Positions 1 through 7,204 of a DNA stretch of 8,930 nucleotides are shown here, piece after piece (positions within the stretch are counted from its first letter, which is position 1; every line of letters starts with the position of its first letter). The translations under genes were made by a program, and so were the position numbers. The stretch covers positions 1-8,930 of the forward strand of contig CAZZFQ010000060.1 in NCBI GenBank assembly GCA_964653695.1. The letters run 5' to 3'. The stretch comes from JALHTG01 sp964653695 (GTDB lineage Archaea; Thermoproteota; Bathyarchaeia; 40CM-2-53-6; JALHTG01). The notes beneath the pieces are model-generated. The model was not told the DNA's origin and searched no databases. It saw only the letters and a list, made by a program, of their open reading frames with translations.

Positions 1-786
1 TTTGTCTCGACGGATTTTGGATGCCAGACCTTCCGCCAGTTTCCTGTGAATCTCTGGATCTGAGGTCGCTCTGACACCTGCGGAGTCGTGAGAAGAACCA
101 GTTACAGTCACAATTAATCCCCGCCCTAGGGGAGGCATGCCTCTCGGATACTCGTCTCCAGAAGTGAAGAACGGCTGGTGAAGAATTTCTTTTCTTTCGA
201 AGATTCCTATTTGCTGAGGAAGGTCAATTCGCTCTCTCAGATGCGAGACTATTTCATCTGAAAGAAGTATGACAGGAGTCCTGTATTGTTCGGACAGGTT
301 GAAGGCCTTGACAGTCAGGGTGAACATTTCTTGGACCGAGTTTGGTGCTAGAGCTATGATCTCGTGGTCGCCATGTGTGCCCCATCTGGCTTGCATGACA
401 TCGCCTTGAGCACACTTTGTTGCCTGTCCAGTGCTAGGCCCTACTCTCTGAACATCCACCACGACACACGGAGTCTCGGTCATGATAGCTAAGCCGATGT
501 TCTCCTGCATGAGGCTGAACCCTGGCCCCGAGGTGGCGGTCATCGACTTCACTCCTCCCCAGCTGGCGCCTATGACAGCGCCCATCGAGGCCATCTCGTC
601 CTCGAGCTGAATGCATGCGCCTCTGAGAGAAGGCAACCTAAGTGACATCCACTCCGATATCTCATTGGCAGGCGTGATTGGATATCCTGCAAAGAACCGG
701 CATCCCGCGGCGAGGGCCCCCTCGGCGCACGCAATATTGCCTTGCCAAAAATGGCTTCCTGGCCTTGCGGTAGTCAGCCTCGTCAA
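1..786 (-). CDS. korA: 2-oxoacid:ferredoxin oxidoreductase, alpha subunit (partial, C-terminus outside window)
   Basis: This is the alpha subunit of a ferredoxin-dependent 2-oxoacid oxidoreductase, most like 2-oxoglutarate synthase. The enzyme oxidatively decarboxylates a 2-oxoacid to acyl-CoA and reduces ferredoxin in the cytoplasm. The reverse translation shows family landmarks: WQGNIACAEGALAAGCRFFAGYPITP near the N-terminus, QLEDEMASMGAVIGASWGG, TATSGPGFSLMQENIG, VDVQRVGPSTGQATK, and QARWGTHGDHEIIALAPNSVQE. Most relatives have RGGPSTG where this has RVGPSTG. The window contains about 262 codons; family members are usually 370-400 residues, so the end lies beyond position 1. The start is uncertain. 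TTG at 784-786 places 13 residues before WQGN, is preceded by AAGAGG (791-796) and has a TATA-like CTTATTT (820-826) at a suitable distance. The frame, however, stays open back to 1026. Family call is secure; substrate and start are less so. Confidence 0.85.
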   Translation of the reverse strand, partial: MTRLTTARPGSHFWQGNIACAEGALAAGCRFFAGYPITPANEISEWMSLRLPSLRGACIQLEDEMASMGAVIGASWGGVKSMTATSGPGFSLMQENIGLAIMTETPCVVVDVQRVGPSTGQATKCAQGDVMQARWGTHGDHEIIALAPNSVQEMFTLTVKAFNLSEQYRTPVILLSDEIVSHLRERIDLPQQIGIFERKEILHQPFFTSGDEYPRGMPPLGRGLIVTVTGSSHDSAGVRATSDPEIHRKLAEGLASKIRRDK

Positions 787-919
787 GATTCCTCTTCTGA
801 TAGTCGGTTCTGCCTCTGGAAATAAGCCTTTGTGAAATCCGTTCAGTAGCTTCTTCTCCGCCTCTGCCAATCTTTTTGAGAGAAAGTCGACATACGGATA
901 GTCAGGTTCGAGATGTCTG
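787..919. promoter_or_regulatory. Divergent intergenic region between korA and the XPF-like nuclease
   Basis: About 130 bases separate the two divergent starts chosen here. On the minus strand, CTTATTT (820-826) lies roughly 37 bases upstream of the korA TTG and could be its TATA box, with AAGAGG (791-796) as ribosome binding site. On the plus strand a T-rich stretch near 871-877 is the only weak TATA candidate for the nuclease, and no clear Shine-Dalgarno sequence precedes its TTG at 920. Part of the region may instead encode an N-terminal extension of korA. Confidence 0.3.
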
Positions 920-1606
920 TTGTTTCCCAGAATAGTTGCTGATGATAGAGAGAAAGCCTCGGGTGTCCCAGACAACTTAAGACATCTTGGAGCGAAAGTT
1001 GAGTTCCGTCTTCTAGATGTCGCAGACTACGTCATAGGCGATAGGGCTGTTGAACGAAAGACGACGAGCGACTTTGTTTCCTCTTTGTTCTCTGGAAGGC
1101 TATTCGAACAAGCAAGGAGGCTTTCTGAGTCCTATGTGATGCCACTAATGGTTGTTGAAGGAGATCTTCAAGCATCTTTGCAAGAGATTTCCAGGCCAAA
1201 GACTTTCTGGGGATCGATTCTGTCCTTGGTTCTGCAATATGATATTCGCCCTTTCTTTACAGTCGACGCGTTGCAGACGGCGGAGCTTGTTTTCACTTTT
1301 GCACGCCATCTCTCGTACGGGAAGCGAACTCCTCCCGTCATCGTTAAGAAGCCACGAATCTCATCTGATACTCAACTTCAGCTGTTGGTTGTAGGGAGCC
1401 TCCCGACCATAGGGCCCAAACTTGCTGAGAGGCTTCTCGAGCGATTCGGAACGATCCGGAGGATATTCGAAGCGTCGCCTGGCGAGCTGGCTTTCCGAGG
1501 AGGACTTGGAAGATCGAGAGCTCATAGAGTATCTTCAGTTCTTGACCTGCCGTATAGATCTGGGTACGCTAAAGGGCGTCAGTCGACGCTCAGACCGGAA
1601 GAATAA
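920..1606 (+). CDS. XPF/ERCC4-type structure-specific DNA endonuclease (short archaeal form)
   Basis: This is a 228-residue nuclease of the XPF/MUS81 family, which cuts 3'-flap, fork and branched DNA during repair and fork processing. The ERCC4 nuclease core is at the N-terminus: VADDREK (residues 6-12) and GDRAVERKTTSDF (40-52) give the conserved D-x-R-E and GD...ERK...D metal-binding signature. Two helix-hairpin-helix motifs follow, LPTIGPKLAERLLERFG (161-177) and FRGGLGRSRAHRV (192-204), the usual DNA-binding and dimerisation part. The helicase domain of euryarchaeal Hef is absent, as in the PCNA-dependent crenarchaeal XPF. The C-terminus ends QSTLRPEE, which resembles a PCNA-binding box up to the leucine but lacks the final aromatic residues. 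The start is TTG at 920; no in-frame ATG lies nearby. The isomerase gene follows after 42 bases on the same strand, so they may share a transcript. Confidence 0.9.
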   Translation: MFPRIVADDREKASGVPDNLRHLGAKVEFRLLDVADYVIGDRAVERKTTSDFVSSLFSGRLFEQARRLSESYVMPLMVVEGDLQASLQEISRPKTFWGSILSLVLQYDIRPFFTVDALQTAELVFTFARHLSYGKRTPPVIVKKPRISSDTQLQLLVVGSLPTIGPKLAERLLERFGTIRRIFEASPGELAFRGGLGRSRAHRVSSVLDLPYRSGYAKGRQSTLRPEE

Positions 1607-1648
1607 AAAGCTGTTCTGCCTGCCTACGGATAGGCCGGGTCTCACGAT

Positions 1649-2254
1649 ATGCGGTTGTTGGCTTTTAGAGAAACCGCTGATGAGATACTCAAGGACGCGG
1701 CCGAATCGATCCGCAGCATACCTGTGTCTCAGATCGAGAAGATGGTCACTCTCCTCATAAGGGGAAGGAAGAGGAGGATTCTGATAATTGGCACAGGCAG
1801 AAGTGGCTTGGTCGGGCGTTCTTTCGCCATGAGATTGATGCATCTCGGCTTTGATGTTAATGTTTTGGGAGAAACAATCACGCCCGCGATTGGAAAGGGA
1901 GACATAGTCGTTGCCATATCAGGATCAGGTGCAACTGCACTTCCGGTTACCTCGGCTAGGATTGCAAAGAGAGTCGGAGCGTTCATAGTGGCGGTTACAA
2001 CAAGACCCAGCTCGCCTTTAGGAAGGATTTCAAATCAAATTGTTCACATTAAGGCGAAATCCAAAGCTGCCAGAGAGAAGGACTTCTTTCTAAGGCAGAT
2101 TGTCGGGGAGCACGAGCCTCTTGCTCCGCTTGGAACCTTGTTCGAGATATCAGCTGGAATCTTCTTTGACAGTTTGATCGTTGAATTGATGAGACAACTA
2201 GGAGAGACTGAGGAAGAGCTGAGACTTCGGCACGCAACGCTTGAAGGCCTGTGA
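1649..2254 (+). CDS. hxlB: 6-phospho-3-hexuloisomerase (SIS domain)
   Basis: This 201-residue cytoplasmic protein interconverts D-arabino-hex-3-ulose 6-phosphate and fructose 6-phosphate. In many Archaea this step belongs to the reversed ribulose monophosphate pathway that supplies pentose phosphates. It is a single SIS domain: IIGTGRSGLVGRSFAMRLMH (46-65), LGETITPAIGKGD (73-85) and the phosphosugar-binding ISGSGAT (90-96). The C-terminal EPLAPLGTLFE (156-166), FFDSLI (172-177) and RHATLEGL (194-201) are characteristic of the PHI family, and the length is normal. ATG at 1649 is the only sensible start, though its ribosome binding site is weak (AGGCCGGG about ten bases upstream). The partner enzyme, hexulose-6-phosphate synthase, is not in this window. 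The family call is strong; the pathway role is inferred from known Archaea. Confidence 0.92.
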   Translation: MRLLAFRETADEILKDAAESIRSIPVSQIEKMVTLLIRGRKRRILIIGTGRSGLVGRSFAMRLMHLGFDVNVLGETITPAIGKGDIVVAISGSGATALPVTSARIAKRVGAFIVAVTTRPSSPLGRISNQIVHIKAKSKAAREKDFFLRQIVGEHEPLAPLGTLFEISAGIFFDSLIVELMRQLGETEEELRLRHATLEGL

Positions 2255-2339
2255 GGAATCTCATTTCCAGCGCTCAAACGCTTGGGACTGACTAATACTT
2301 ATCTACGAAGATCCGCTTCTCATTTCAAGAGGATTTCAG
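2255..2339 (+). promoter_or_regulatory. Probable promoter and ribosome binding site of the amidohydrolase gene
   Basis: The 85-base gap holds a TATA-like TACTTATC near 2296-2303, about 40 bases before the ATG. AAGAGGA (2327-2333) sits six bases before the start codon and is a good Shine-Dalgarno match. A start of transcription about 25 bases after the TATA element would leave a very short leader. The TATA call is by eye and weak; the Shine-Dalgarno site is clearer. Confidence 0.4.
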
Positions 2340-3641
2340 ATGTCCCTTGTTATCAAGAATTGTGACTGGGTTATCACTCAGAATCCGTCTAGAGAGGTCC
2401 TCAGGAACTGTTCCGTTCGAATGGAAGACGAAGAGATTGTTGAGATCGGACGCTTCCAGGGCAGTGCTGAACATGTTATTGACGGGTCAGGAAAGGCCTT
2501 GTTGCCCGGCCTGGTCAACACTCATACCCATCTCTCTATGACTCTAATGCGAGGGTTCGCAGATGACATGCGCCTCAAAGAATGGTTGGAGACTAAGATA
2601 TGGCCTCTTGAGAAGAGGTTGACAGGTGACATATGCTACCGCGGGGCACTACTGGGCTGCCTAGAAATGATTAGGACGGGTACGACCTGCTTTATGGATA
2701 TGTATTTCTTTCTCAAGGATGTCTCAAGGGCGATCGGTGAGAGTGGTCTCAGAGCTATCCTTTCTCATGCCATGATCGACCTTTTCGATTCGGAACGAGC
2801 TGAAACCCAAAGGCGGACGACGCGGGAATCGCTGGAATACATTAAGGGTCTTCGGAATTCACGGATAGGGTTTGCCATGGGGCCTCATGCTCCTTACACG
2901 TGTTCCGAGGAGACGCTTCTATGGTCAAAGGAAGTGGCGGAAAAGGAACACGTGCCTGTGCATACCCATGTCGCGGAGACTAGGCATGAAGAGGCTGACT
3001 TCGAGAGGACGAAGGGAATGAGCGAAGTGGAATACCTAGAGAAGATTGGTTTCCTTTTTCCAGGGTTAGTTGCGGTGCATAGTGTCTGGCTCACTCGAAG
3101 AGAAGTCGAAAGCTTTGCCAAACACAAGGTCAAGGTTTCGCACTGTCCCGTGTCGAATATGAAGCTTGGAGAGGGTGGAGTGTGCCCGGTTCCCGAGATG
3201 TTCGCTCAGGGAGTTACGGTGTCTTTGGGGACTGACGGGGCTGCAAGCAACAATTGCTTGGACATGTTTGACACGATGAAGATCTGCGCGTTGATGCATA
3301 AAGCGCACTATTGGGATCCAACAGTGCTACCAGCACAGAAGGTTCTTGACCTCGCCACCATCGAAGGAGCGAAGGCGCTTGGCCTCGGAGATAAGGTGGG
3401 GAGCGTTGAGGTGGGCAAGGAGGCAGATGTGATATTGTTGGACTTGAAGTCCCCAAATCTGACGCCGATCCATGGACAGAACACAGTCGTTTCGGACATG
3501 GTATATGCGGCCAAAGGAATGAATGTGGACTCTACGATAGTGCAGGGAAAGCCGCTCATGCTCAATAGAAAGGTCATTGCGCTGGACGAAGAGAAGATCA
3601 TGAGAGAAGCTGCTGAAGTAGCCCTAAACCTTACTGGTTAG
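2340..3641 (+). CDS. mtaD: S-adenosylhomocysteine / 5'-methylthioadenosine deaminase-type amidohydrolase
   Basis: This 433-residue metal-dependent amidohydrolase belongs to the SAH/MTA/5'-deoxyadenosine deaminase group, which converts the adenine part of these nucleosides to hypoxanthine in the cytosol. In Archaea this is one way to recycle the by-products of SAM-dependent reactions. The metal and catalytic residues of subtype III amidohydrolases are visible: NTHTHLSMTLMRGFADD with H62 and H64, GPHAPYTC (181-188), VHTHVAET with H208, H210 and E213, AVHSVWL with H247, SHCPVSNMKLGEG (268-279), and LGTDGAASNN with D299. The C-terminal EVGKEADVILLDL segment belongs to the small composite beta-domain, whose other half is the N-terminus. 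The start is ATG with a good upstream AAGAGGA. The exact substrate (SAH, MTA, 5'-deoxyadenosine or guanine-like) cannot be read from sequence. The gene's last 18 bases overlap the convergent dph6. Confidence 0.9.
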   Translation: MSLVIKNCDWVITQNPSREVLRNCSVRMEDEEIVEIGRFQGSAEHVIDGSGKALLPGLVNTHTHLSMTLMRGFADDMRLKEWLETKIWPLEKRLTGDICYRGALLGCLEMIRTGTTCFMDMYFFLKDVSRAIGESGLRAILSHAMIDLFDSERAETQRRTTRESLEYIKGLRNSRIGFAMGPHAPYTCSEETLLWSKEVAEKEHVPVHTHVAETRHEEADFERTKGMSEVEYLEKIGFLFPGLVAVHSVWLTRREVESFAKHKVKVSHCPVSNMKLGEGGVCPVPEMFAQGVTVSLGTDGAASNNCLDMFDTMKICALMHKAHYWDPTVLPAQKVLDLATIEGAKALGLGDKVGSVEVGKEADVILLDLKSPNLTPIHGQNTVVSDMVYAAKGMNVDSTIVQGKPLMLNRKVIALDEEKIMREAAEVALNLTG

Positions 3642-4310
3642 CTCAGCTTCATGTATCACCAGATAGCCTGAAGAGCCTTCCCACTGTTTGGAAGTCTTTC
3701 TCAGTGTGATGCTTGCCCGAAAGAAATCAGCATCTGCAACAAAGGTCTCATATTCTCCCCCTTCGCCGCTGAGATGAATTCCGTATTCGGAGCTCAGTTT
3801 CTTAAGTTCCAATAGAGTATCTCTATTGAGCTTTCTTCCGAGCCAGCTCTCGTCAAGTCCGAGCGCTGAAACTCCCACGAAATATGTCTCAAACCCGAGG
3901 TCTATCGTTTGATTCAGGAGCAGTTCAGGATCCTTATGCCATAGAGGCGCAAAGCTGGCGATCCCGATCTCCTCACATATGGCGTCGATTCTTCTCTTTT
4001 GGTAGCCGCTGGCTACTGCACCTGACACTGTCCCGTGCAGACGATGTGTGCTCTTCAAGGCGCTCAAGGCTCGCTTCAGAGCGTCTAGTTCCTTCTTCTT
4101 GTCAGGAGGGGACAGGACTGGGATCACTGGGACTCCAATAGCTTCGCCTTGAAGGCGAGCCCACTGGATCGCTGGGAAATGGAACATCCATGAGGCCGGG
4201 TCGCTAGGCTCCATCACGAGTAAGCTCGTGACGTTCCATCCTTGGTGAAGGACGTGCCATGTTGCTAGGCAACTGTCTTTACCGCCGCTAAACAAGACCG
4301 TGACGTTCAG
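3624..4310 (-). CDS. dph6: Diphthine--ammonia ligase (Dph6-type ATP pyrophosphatase), probable CTG start
   Basis: The product amidates diphthine on the modified histidine of EF-2, the ATP-dependent last step of diphthamide synthesis. It begins with the PP-loop SGGKDS, then has HKDPELLL, VGVSALGLDESWLGRKL and the hallmark GEGGEYETFV followed by ADFF. The product would be 228 residues, normal for the archaeal family. The start is unusual. TTG at 4295 begins immediately before FSGGKDS and lacks a ribosome binding site. Extending upstream adds NVTV, which completes the first beta-strand as NVTVLFSGGKDS, and reaches a CTG at 4308-4310. Six bases further upstream is AAGGTGA (4317-4323), whose TGA is also the in-frame stop that bounds the frame. 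CTG is therefore preferred. The gene follows fen1 and the ligase on the same strand and may be the last gene of that operon. Function rests on family similarity. Confidence 0.87.
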   Translation of the reverse strand: MNVTVLFSGGKDSCLATWHVLHQGWNVTSLLVMEPSDPASWMFHFPAIQWARLQGEAIGVPVIPVLSPPDKKKELDALKRALSALKSTHRLHGTVSGAVASGYQKRRIDAICEEIGIASFAPLWHKDPELLLNQTIDLGFETYFVGVSALGLDESWLGRKLNRDTLLELKKLSSEYGIHLSGEGGEYETFVADADFFRASITLRKTSKQWEGSSGYLVIHEAELTSKV

Positions 4311-4316
4311 AGCTTT

Positions 4317-4323
4317 TCACCTT
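4317..4323 (-). promoter_or_regulatory. Shine-Dalgarno site that supports the CTG start of dph6
   Basis: On the minus strand, AAGGTGA is followed by six bases (AAAGCT) and then CTG. This is ideal spacing for initiation at 4310 and too far for the TTG at 4295. The TGA inside the site is in frame with dph6, so no start further upstream is possible. Confidence 0.6.
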
Positions 4324-4387
4324 GGCATCTGAGCATTCGATACTTTCCGGTCTAGGCCTATGACCTTGTGGAGGGCATGTGCAAACG

Positions 4388-5992
4388 CTAGCTCAGTCTT
4401 CCTTTGTGTTCGAACTGCTTTTCGAATAGCACTCTCATTCTTTGTATCGTGTCTGCCTCTTCAGTTCGCTTATCCTCCCTGATTCTCACTATCCTCGCAA
4501 ACCTCAAGGCAAATTCAGACTTGTAGTGAGGGCTTTTTTGAATCTCGTTATAGGCGACTTCCACGACGAGTTCAGGCTTTACCGTGACAGTGTAATCTCC
4601 CTCTGAGATCTTGAGCTCTTGAAGCCTTCTTGTCATCCATTCGAATTCCTCGTCTGTCAGACCCTTGAAGGTTTTTCCGACCTCCAGAAACTCTCCACTG
4701 GCTTCATCCCGTGCTGCAAGATGATAGTTGCTCAGCCAATTTGATCTTCTTCCATACCCCCAGTCTGCGGCTACAATTACTAGGTCGAGTCTGTCGGCGG
4801 GCTTGATCTTGAACCATCTTCTTCCTCTTACCCCAAGCAGATATGGACTGTCTAATGCCTTCGCCATGAGACCTTCATGCCCGGCGTTCATAGCCTTGTG
4901 CATAAACTCCTCGATTTCACGTGGATCTCTTGTGATGATCCTTTCAGCCAGAATCTCGGGAGGACAGATCTGTGAGAGGAGCTTCCACCTCTCCTCGTAC
5001 TTTAGGTCTGTGAGCTGCTGCCCGCTGAGGTACAGAATGTCGAAGAGATATAGTTTCAAGGGAATCTCTTGCGCAACACGACCGATCTCATGCGCTCTTC
5101 TGAATCGTCTCATCAACTCCTGAAAGGGGAGAGGCTTCATGTTGGACCCGACTGCTACAACTTCACCTTCGATTAGGACCTCTCTTGCCTGTACCTCTCT
5201 TTGGACTGTTTCGACCACGTCAGGCAAACTCTCAGTTACGTCAGTCAGCCGTCTGCTGAAGACTCTGACTTGTGAGTCTTTCTTGTGAACTTGTATTCTT
5301 GCTCCGTCGAATTTGAACTCGAACGCGGTGCCAGACTTGTGTTCATTGATTATCTCTGAGATATCATAGGACATTTCTGCCATCATGAGCCTTACAGGTC
5401 TGAATAGATTGATCCTGACTTCTTCGAGTGCCGCCTTTCCACCCGTCAGGGCGAGAAGGGCCACCTCTCCTATGTCGCCCACCATCATCAAGGACCGTCT
5501 GACCAAGTTGCCGCTTGACCCGCTTGCTTCGGCTATTGCGTCAAGCATCACGCCTTCAACAACACCTATCCTCATCTCGTGATAGAGCATGCGGACGAGA
5601 TATTCGGCTTCCACTTGATCTGCCTCGCCGAGAAGACTTTCAACGATGCTCTCTTTTCGACTTCTGGATCTTTTTCCTGAGGCGGCCGCTATCTCAGAGA
5701 AATTTCTGTACACTCCCAAAACGGTTAACGGGCTTCGAAGAAGGGGAACCTGTCTCTGCTGGTGTTTCTGGAGGATCTTCCACAGGGTTCGGCCACTGAC
5801 TTCAAGCACTCTCTCGTCTGAGTCTGGAAAGATCTTTCCAACTATCATGCGAATGGCCGCTGAGATCTCGTCCTGCTTCAGTTTTTTTAGGAAGTCGCCT
5901 ATCTTCGCGACCTTCTCGTTTCTCTTCGTGGTTTGCTCGAGATCCCTGCACAGTAGGGCCAAATCGTGGAAGAGAGTTTCTTGCTCTGTCAA
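4388..5992 (-). CDS. lig: ATP-dependent DNA ligase (LigI family)
   Basis: This 534-residue enzyme seals nicks, for instance between Okazaki fragments, through a ligase-AMP intermediate. It has the archaeal order of domains: an alpha-helical DNA-binding domain (about 1-205), the nucleotidyltransferase core, and a C-terminal OB-fold. Motif I is FKFDGAR, with adenylated lysine 227. Motif IIIa-like residues are in LYLFDILYLSG (304-314), motif IV is HEGLMAK (372-378) and motif V is WFKIKP (393-398). IEGE (275-278) supplies the glutamate that contacts the ribose and metal. Length is slightly below the usual 560-600, with no key motif missing. The start is TTG at 5992, whose bases overlap the TGA stop of fen1 as TTGA, so translation is probably coupled to fen1. 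The ATG three bases further upstream is in another frame. Confidence 0.95.
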   Translation of the reverse strand: MTEQETLFHDLALLCRDLEQTTKRNEKVAKIGDFLKKLKQDEISAAIRMIVGKIFPDSDERVLEVSGRTLWKILQKHQQRQVPLLRSPLTVLGVYRNFSEIAAASGKRSRSRKESIVESLLGEADQVEAEYLVRMLYHEMRIGVVEGVMLDAIAEASGSSGNLVRRSLMMVGDIGEVALLALTGGKAALEEVRINLFRPVRLMMAEMSYDISEIINEHKSGTAFEFKFDGARIQVHKKDSQVRVFSRRLTDVTESLPDVVETVQREVQAREVLIEGEVVAVGSNMKPLPFQELMRRFRRAHEIGRVAQEIPLKLYLFDILYLSGQQLTDLKYEERWKLLSQICPPEILAERIITRDPREIEEFMHKAMNAGHEGLMAKALDSPYLLGVRGRRWFKIKPADRLDLVIVAADWGYGRRSNWLSNYHLAARDEASGEFLEVGKTFKGLTDEEFEWMTRRLQELKISEGDYTVTVKPELVVEVAYNEIQKSPHYKSEFALRFARIVRIREDKRTEEADTIQRMRVLFEKQFEHKGRLS

Positions 5993-7014
5993 CCATCTTC
6001 AACCCATCGGAAGAGACTTGACTGCGTTTCCAACTTCCTCATCCTTTCAACAACTGTAACAACTCGATTTCTCGAGAAGCCCCTTTGGCGGCATAGGAAC
6101 TCGTAGAGCTCCCTCTCTCTGATTGGATGAAGAGCAGTTGAAAAACCTGTTGTCACTGGTGGGTTTAGGAAGATCCTTCTGATTTCCTGGTAGTTCTCGG
6201 ATACTCTGCTCTTGATGCCCTCAGGGAGGTTCTCGATAGATCCGCATTCTTGAATGAGCTTCAGTGCTGTTTTCGGTCCTATGTCTCTTACTCCTTCGTT
6301 GAAGTCCGTGCCTATTATGATCGCGATATCTATCAACTGTTCTCGCGATATGGCTAGGTTTGTGCGGAGATCTTCAGCTTCGATAAGCTCTGGCTTGACT
6401 AGCCGGGCTACTCCCTTACTGGGGAGGTACTCTCTTCCCTGGATCGTCACATATCTAACGAGTCTAGGCGTTCCGAAGAGCAATGAGTCGTAGTCTTGAC
6501 TGTTCGTTGCCCAGACTTGTCCTTGCGCAGTCATGTAGGCTGCTTGGGCTTCAGCCTCGCCGGGCGCTTGGACGTACGGTATCCCTAGCAGGTGAAGCAG
6601 TTGCTTTGCGTCGTTGGTCATTTCCTTGGTCAGGCGTCCTGTCATGACGGCCTTGGAGAAGGCGGTTCGCAGATCTCGCCTCTTGAGAGCTTCGGCAAGC
6701 TCCCTTTCAGCTCTATCTCTGATTGCTCGCCGCTTTTCTATTTCAGCAAGCTTCAATGCAGGGGGTTGTCCGTCAAAGACGTAGATCGGCCTTATGGCGT
6801 ATTCAGACATAAGACGGCTGGACCGAAACATGAGACCGATCAGATGGGACGTTATGTTTCCATTTGGAGCTATAAATGGCGAGCCATCTGCTTTACGAGT
6901 GATTGAGAGAAACTGGTGAAGAGCGTTGTTTCCGTCAACAGCGAGACTCTTGCCTGTCATATCCTTGAGGGATATTGTGTGACGGCTAATGATCGGGGTA
7001 AGATTGACGCCCAT
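5989..7014 (-). CDS. fen: Flap endonuclease 1
   Basis: FEN-1 removes 5' flaps during Okazaki-fragment maturation and base excision repair. The 341-residue protein has the full set of acidic metal ligands: D27 in AVDGNN, D81 in VFDGQPP, E153 and E155 in APGEAEAQAAYM, D174 and D176 in NSQDYDSLLFGTPRLVRY, and D237 in IGTDFNEGVRDIGPKTAL, which also carries the helix-two-turn-helix DNA contact. The C-terminus QSSLFRWVEDG is a PCNA-interacting box with W337 present and valine where phenylalanine is usual. ATG at 7014 is the only in-frame start, since a TAG lies upstream at 7063-7065. The downstream ligase overlaps by four bases. Pairing of fen1 with ligase makes functional sense because they act one after the other on PCNA. 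Confidence 0.96.
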   Translation of the reverse strand: MGVNLTPIISRHTISLKDMTGKSLAVDGNNALHQFLSITRKADGSPFIAPNGNITSHLIGLMFRSSRLMSEYAIRPIYVFDGQPPALKLAEIEKRRAIRDRAERELAEALKRRDLRTAFSKAVMTGRLTKEMTNDAKQLLHLLGIPYVQAPGEAEAQAAYMTAQGQVWATNSQDYDSLLFGTPRLVRYVTIQGREYLPSKGVARLVKPELIEAEDLRTNLAISREQLIDIAIIIGTDFNEGVRDIGPKTALKLIQECGSIENLPEGIKSRVSENYQEIRRIFLNPPVTTGFSTALHPIRERELYEFLCRQRGFSRNRVVTVVERMRKLETQSSLFRWVEDG

Positions 7015-7204
7015 CTCGCTACGCCTTGGATTGCTGATTGTCGGAGCTTGACGATACGCCCCCTACAGTGCCGTATCATGTCGCTTGATGATTCTTATTC
7101 AACACTTGAAAAACACTTCTCTGCTCTCCTCGGGAACCATAATGCATAAAAGAGATGCAACATTGTAGCACTTAGCCTTTGAAAATTCGGTCGGAGGAAA
7201 AAAA
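7015..7204. promoter_or_regulatory. Divergent promoter region of fen1 and aEF-2, with aEF-2 ribosome binding site
   Basis: The 190 bases between the two divergent genes contain a plausible plus-strand TATA element, GCATAAAAG (7144-7152), about 55 bases before the aEF-2 start. GGAGG at 7193-7197, seven bases before the TTG at 7205, is the strongest Shine-Dalgarno site in the window and fixes that start. On the minus strand GAATAAGAAT near 7091-7100 is a weak candidate TATA box for fen1, with no clear ribosome binding site before its ATG. I see no RNA gene here. Confidence 0.5.

Noticed and set aside
434..835. Small open frames at 434-616 (minus) and 611-835 (plus)
   Set aside because: Both lie within the korA coding region in other frames.
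1607..1648. T-rich terminator after the nuclease gene
   Set aside because: The gap holds AATAAAAAGC but no T-run or stem on the coding strand, so no terminator can be supported.
1422..1760. Plus-strand open frame of 112 codons bridging the nuclease and isomerase genes
   Set aside because: It overlaps the HhH region and the isomerase start in another frame and shows no domain. It could have been a frameshifted continuation of the nuclease, but it contains no PCNA box.
5646..6059. Plus-strand open frame of 137 codons opposite the ligase N-terminus and fen1 C-terminus
   Set aside because: The minus-strand genes there are well supported by conserved motifs; this frame has none.
7085..7140. C/D box guide RNA in the fen1/aEF-2 gap, from TGATGA at 7087
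   Set aside because: No CTGA box D follows at a suitable distance, and the terminal stem is lacking.
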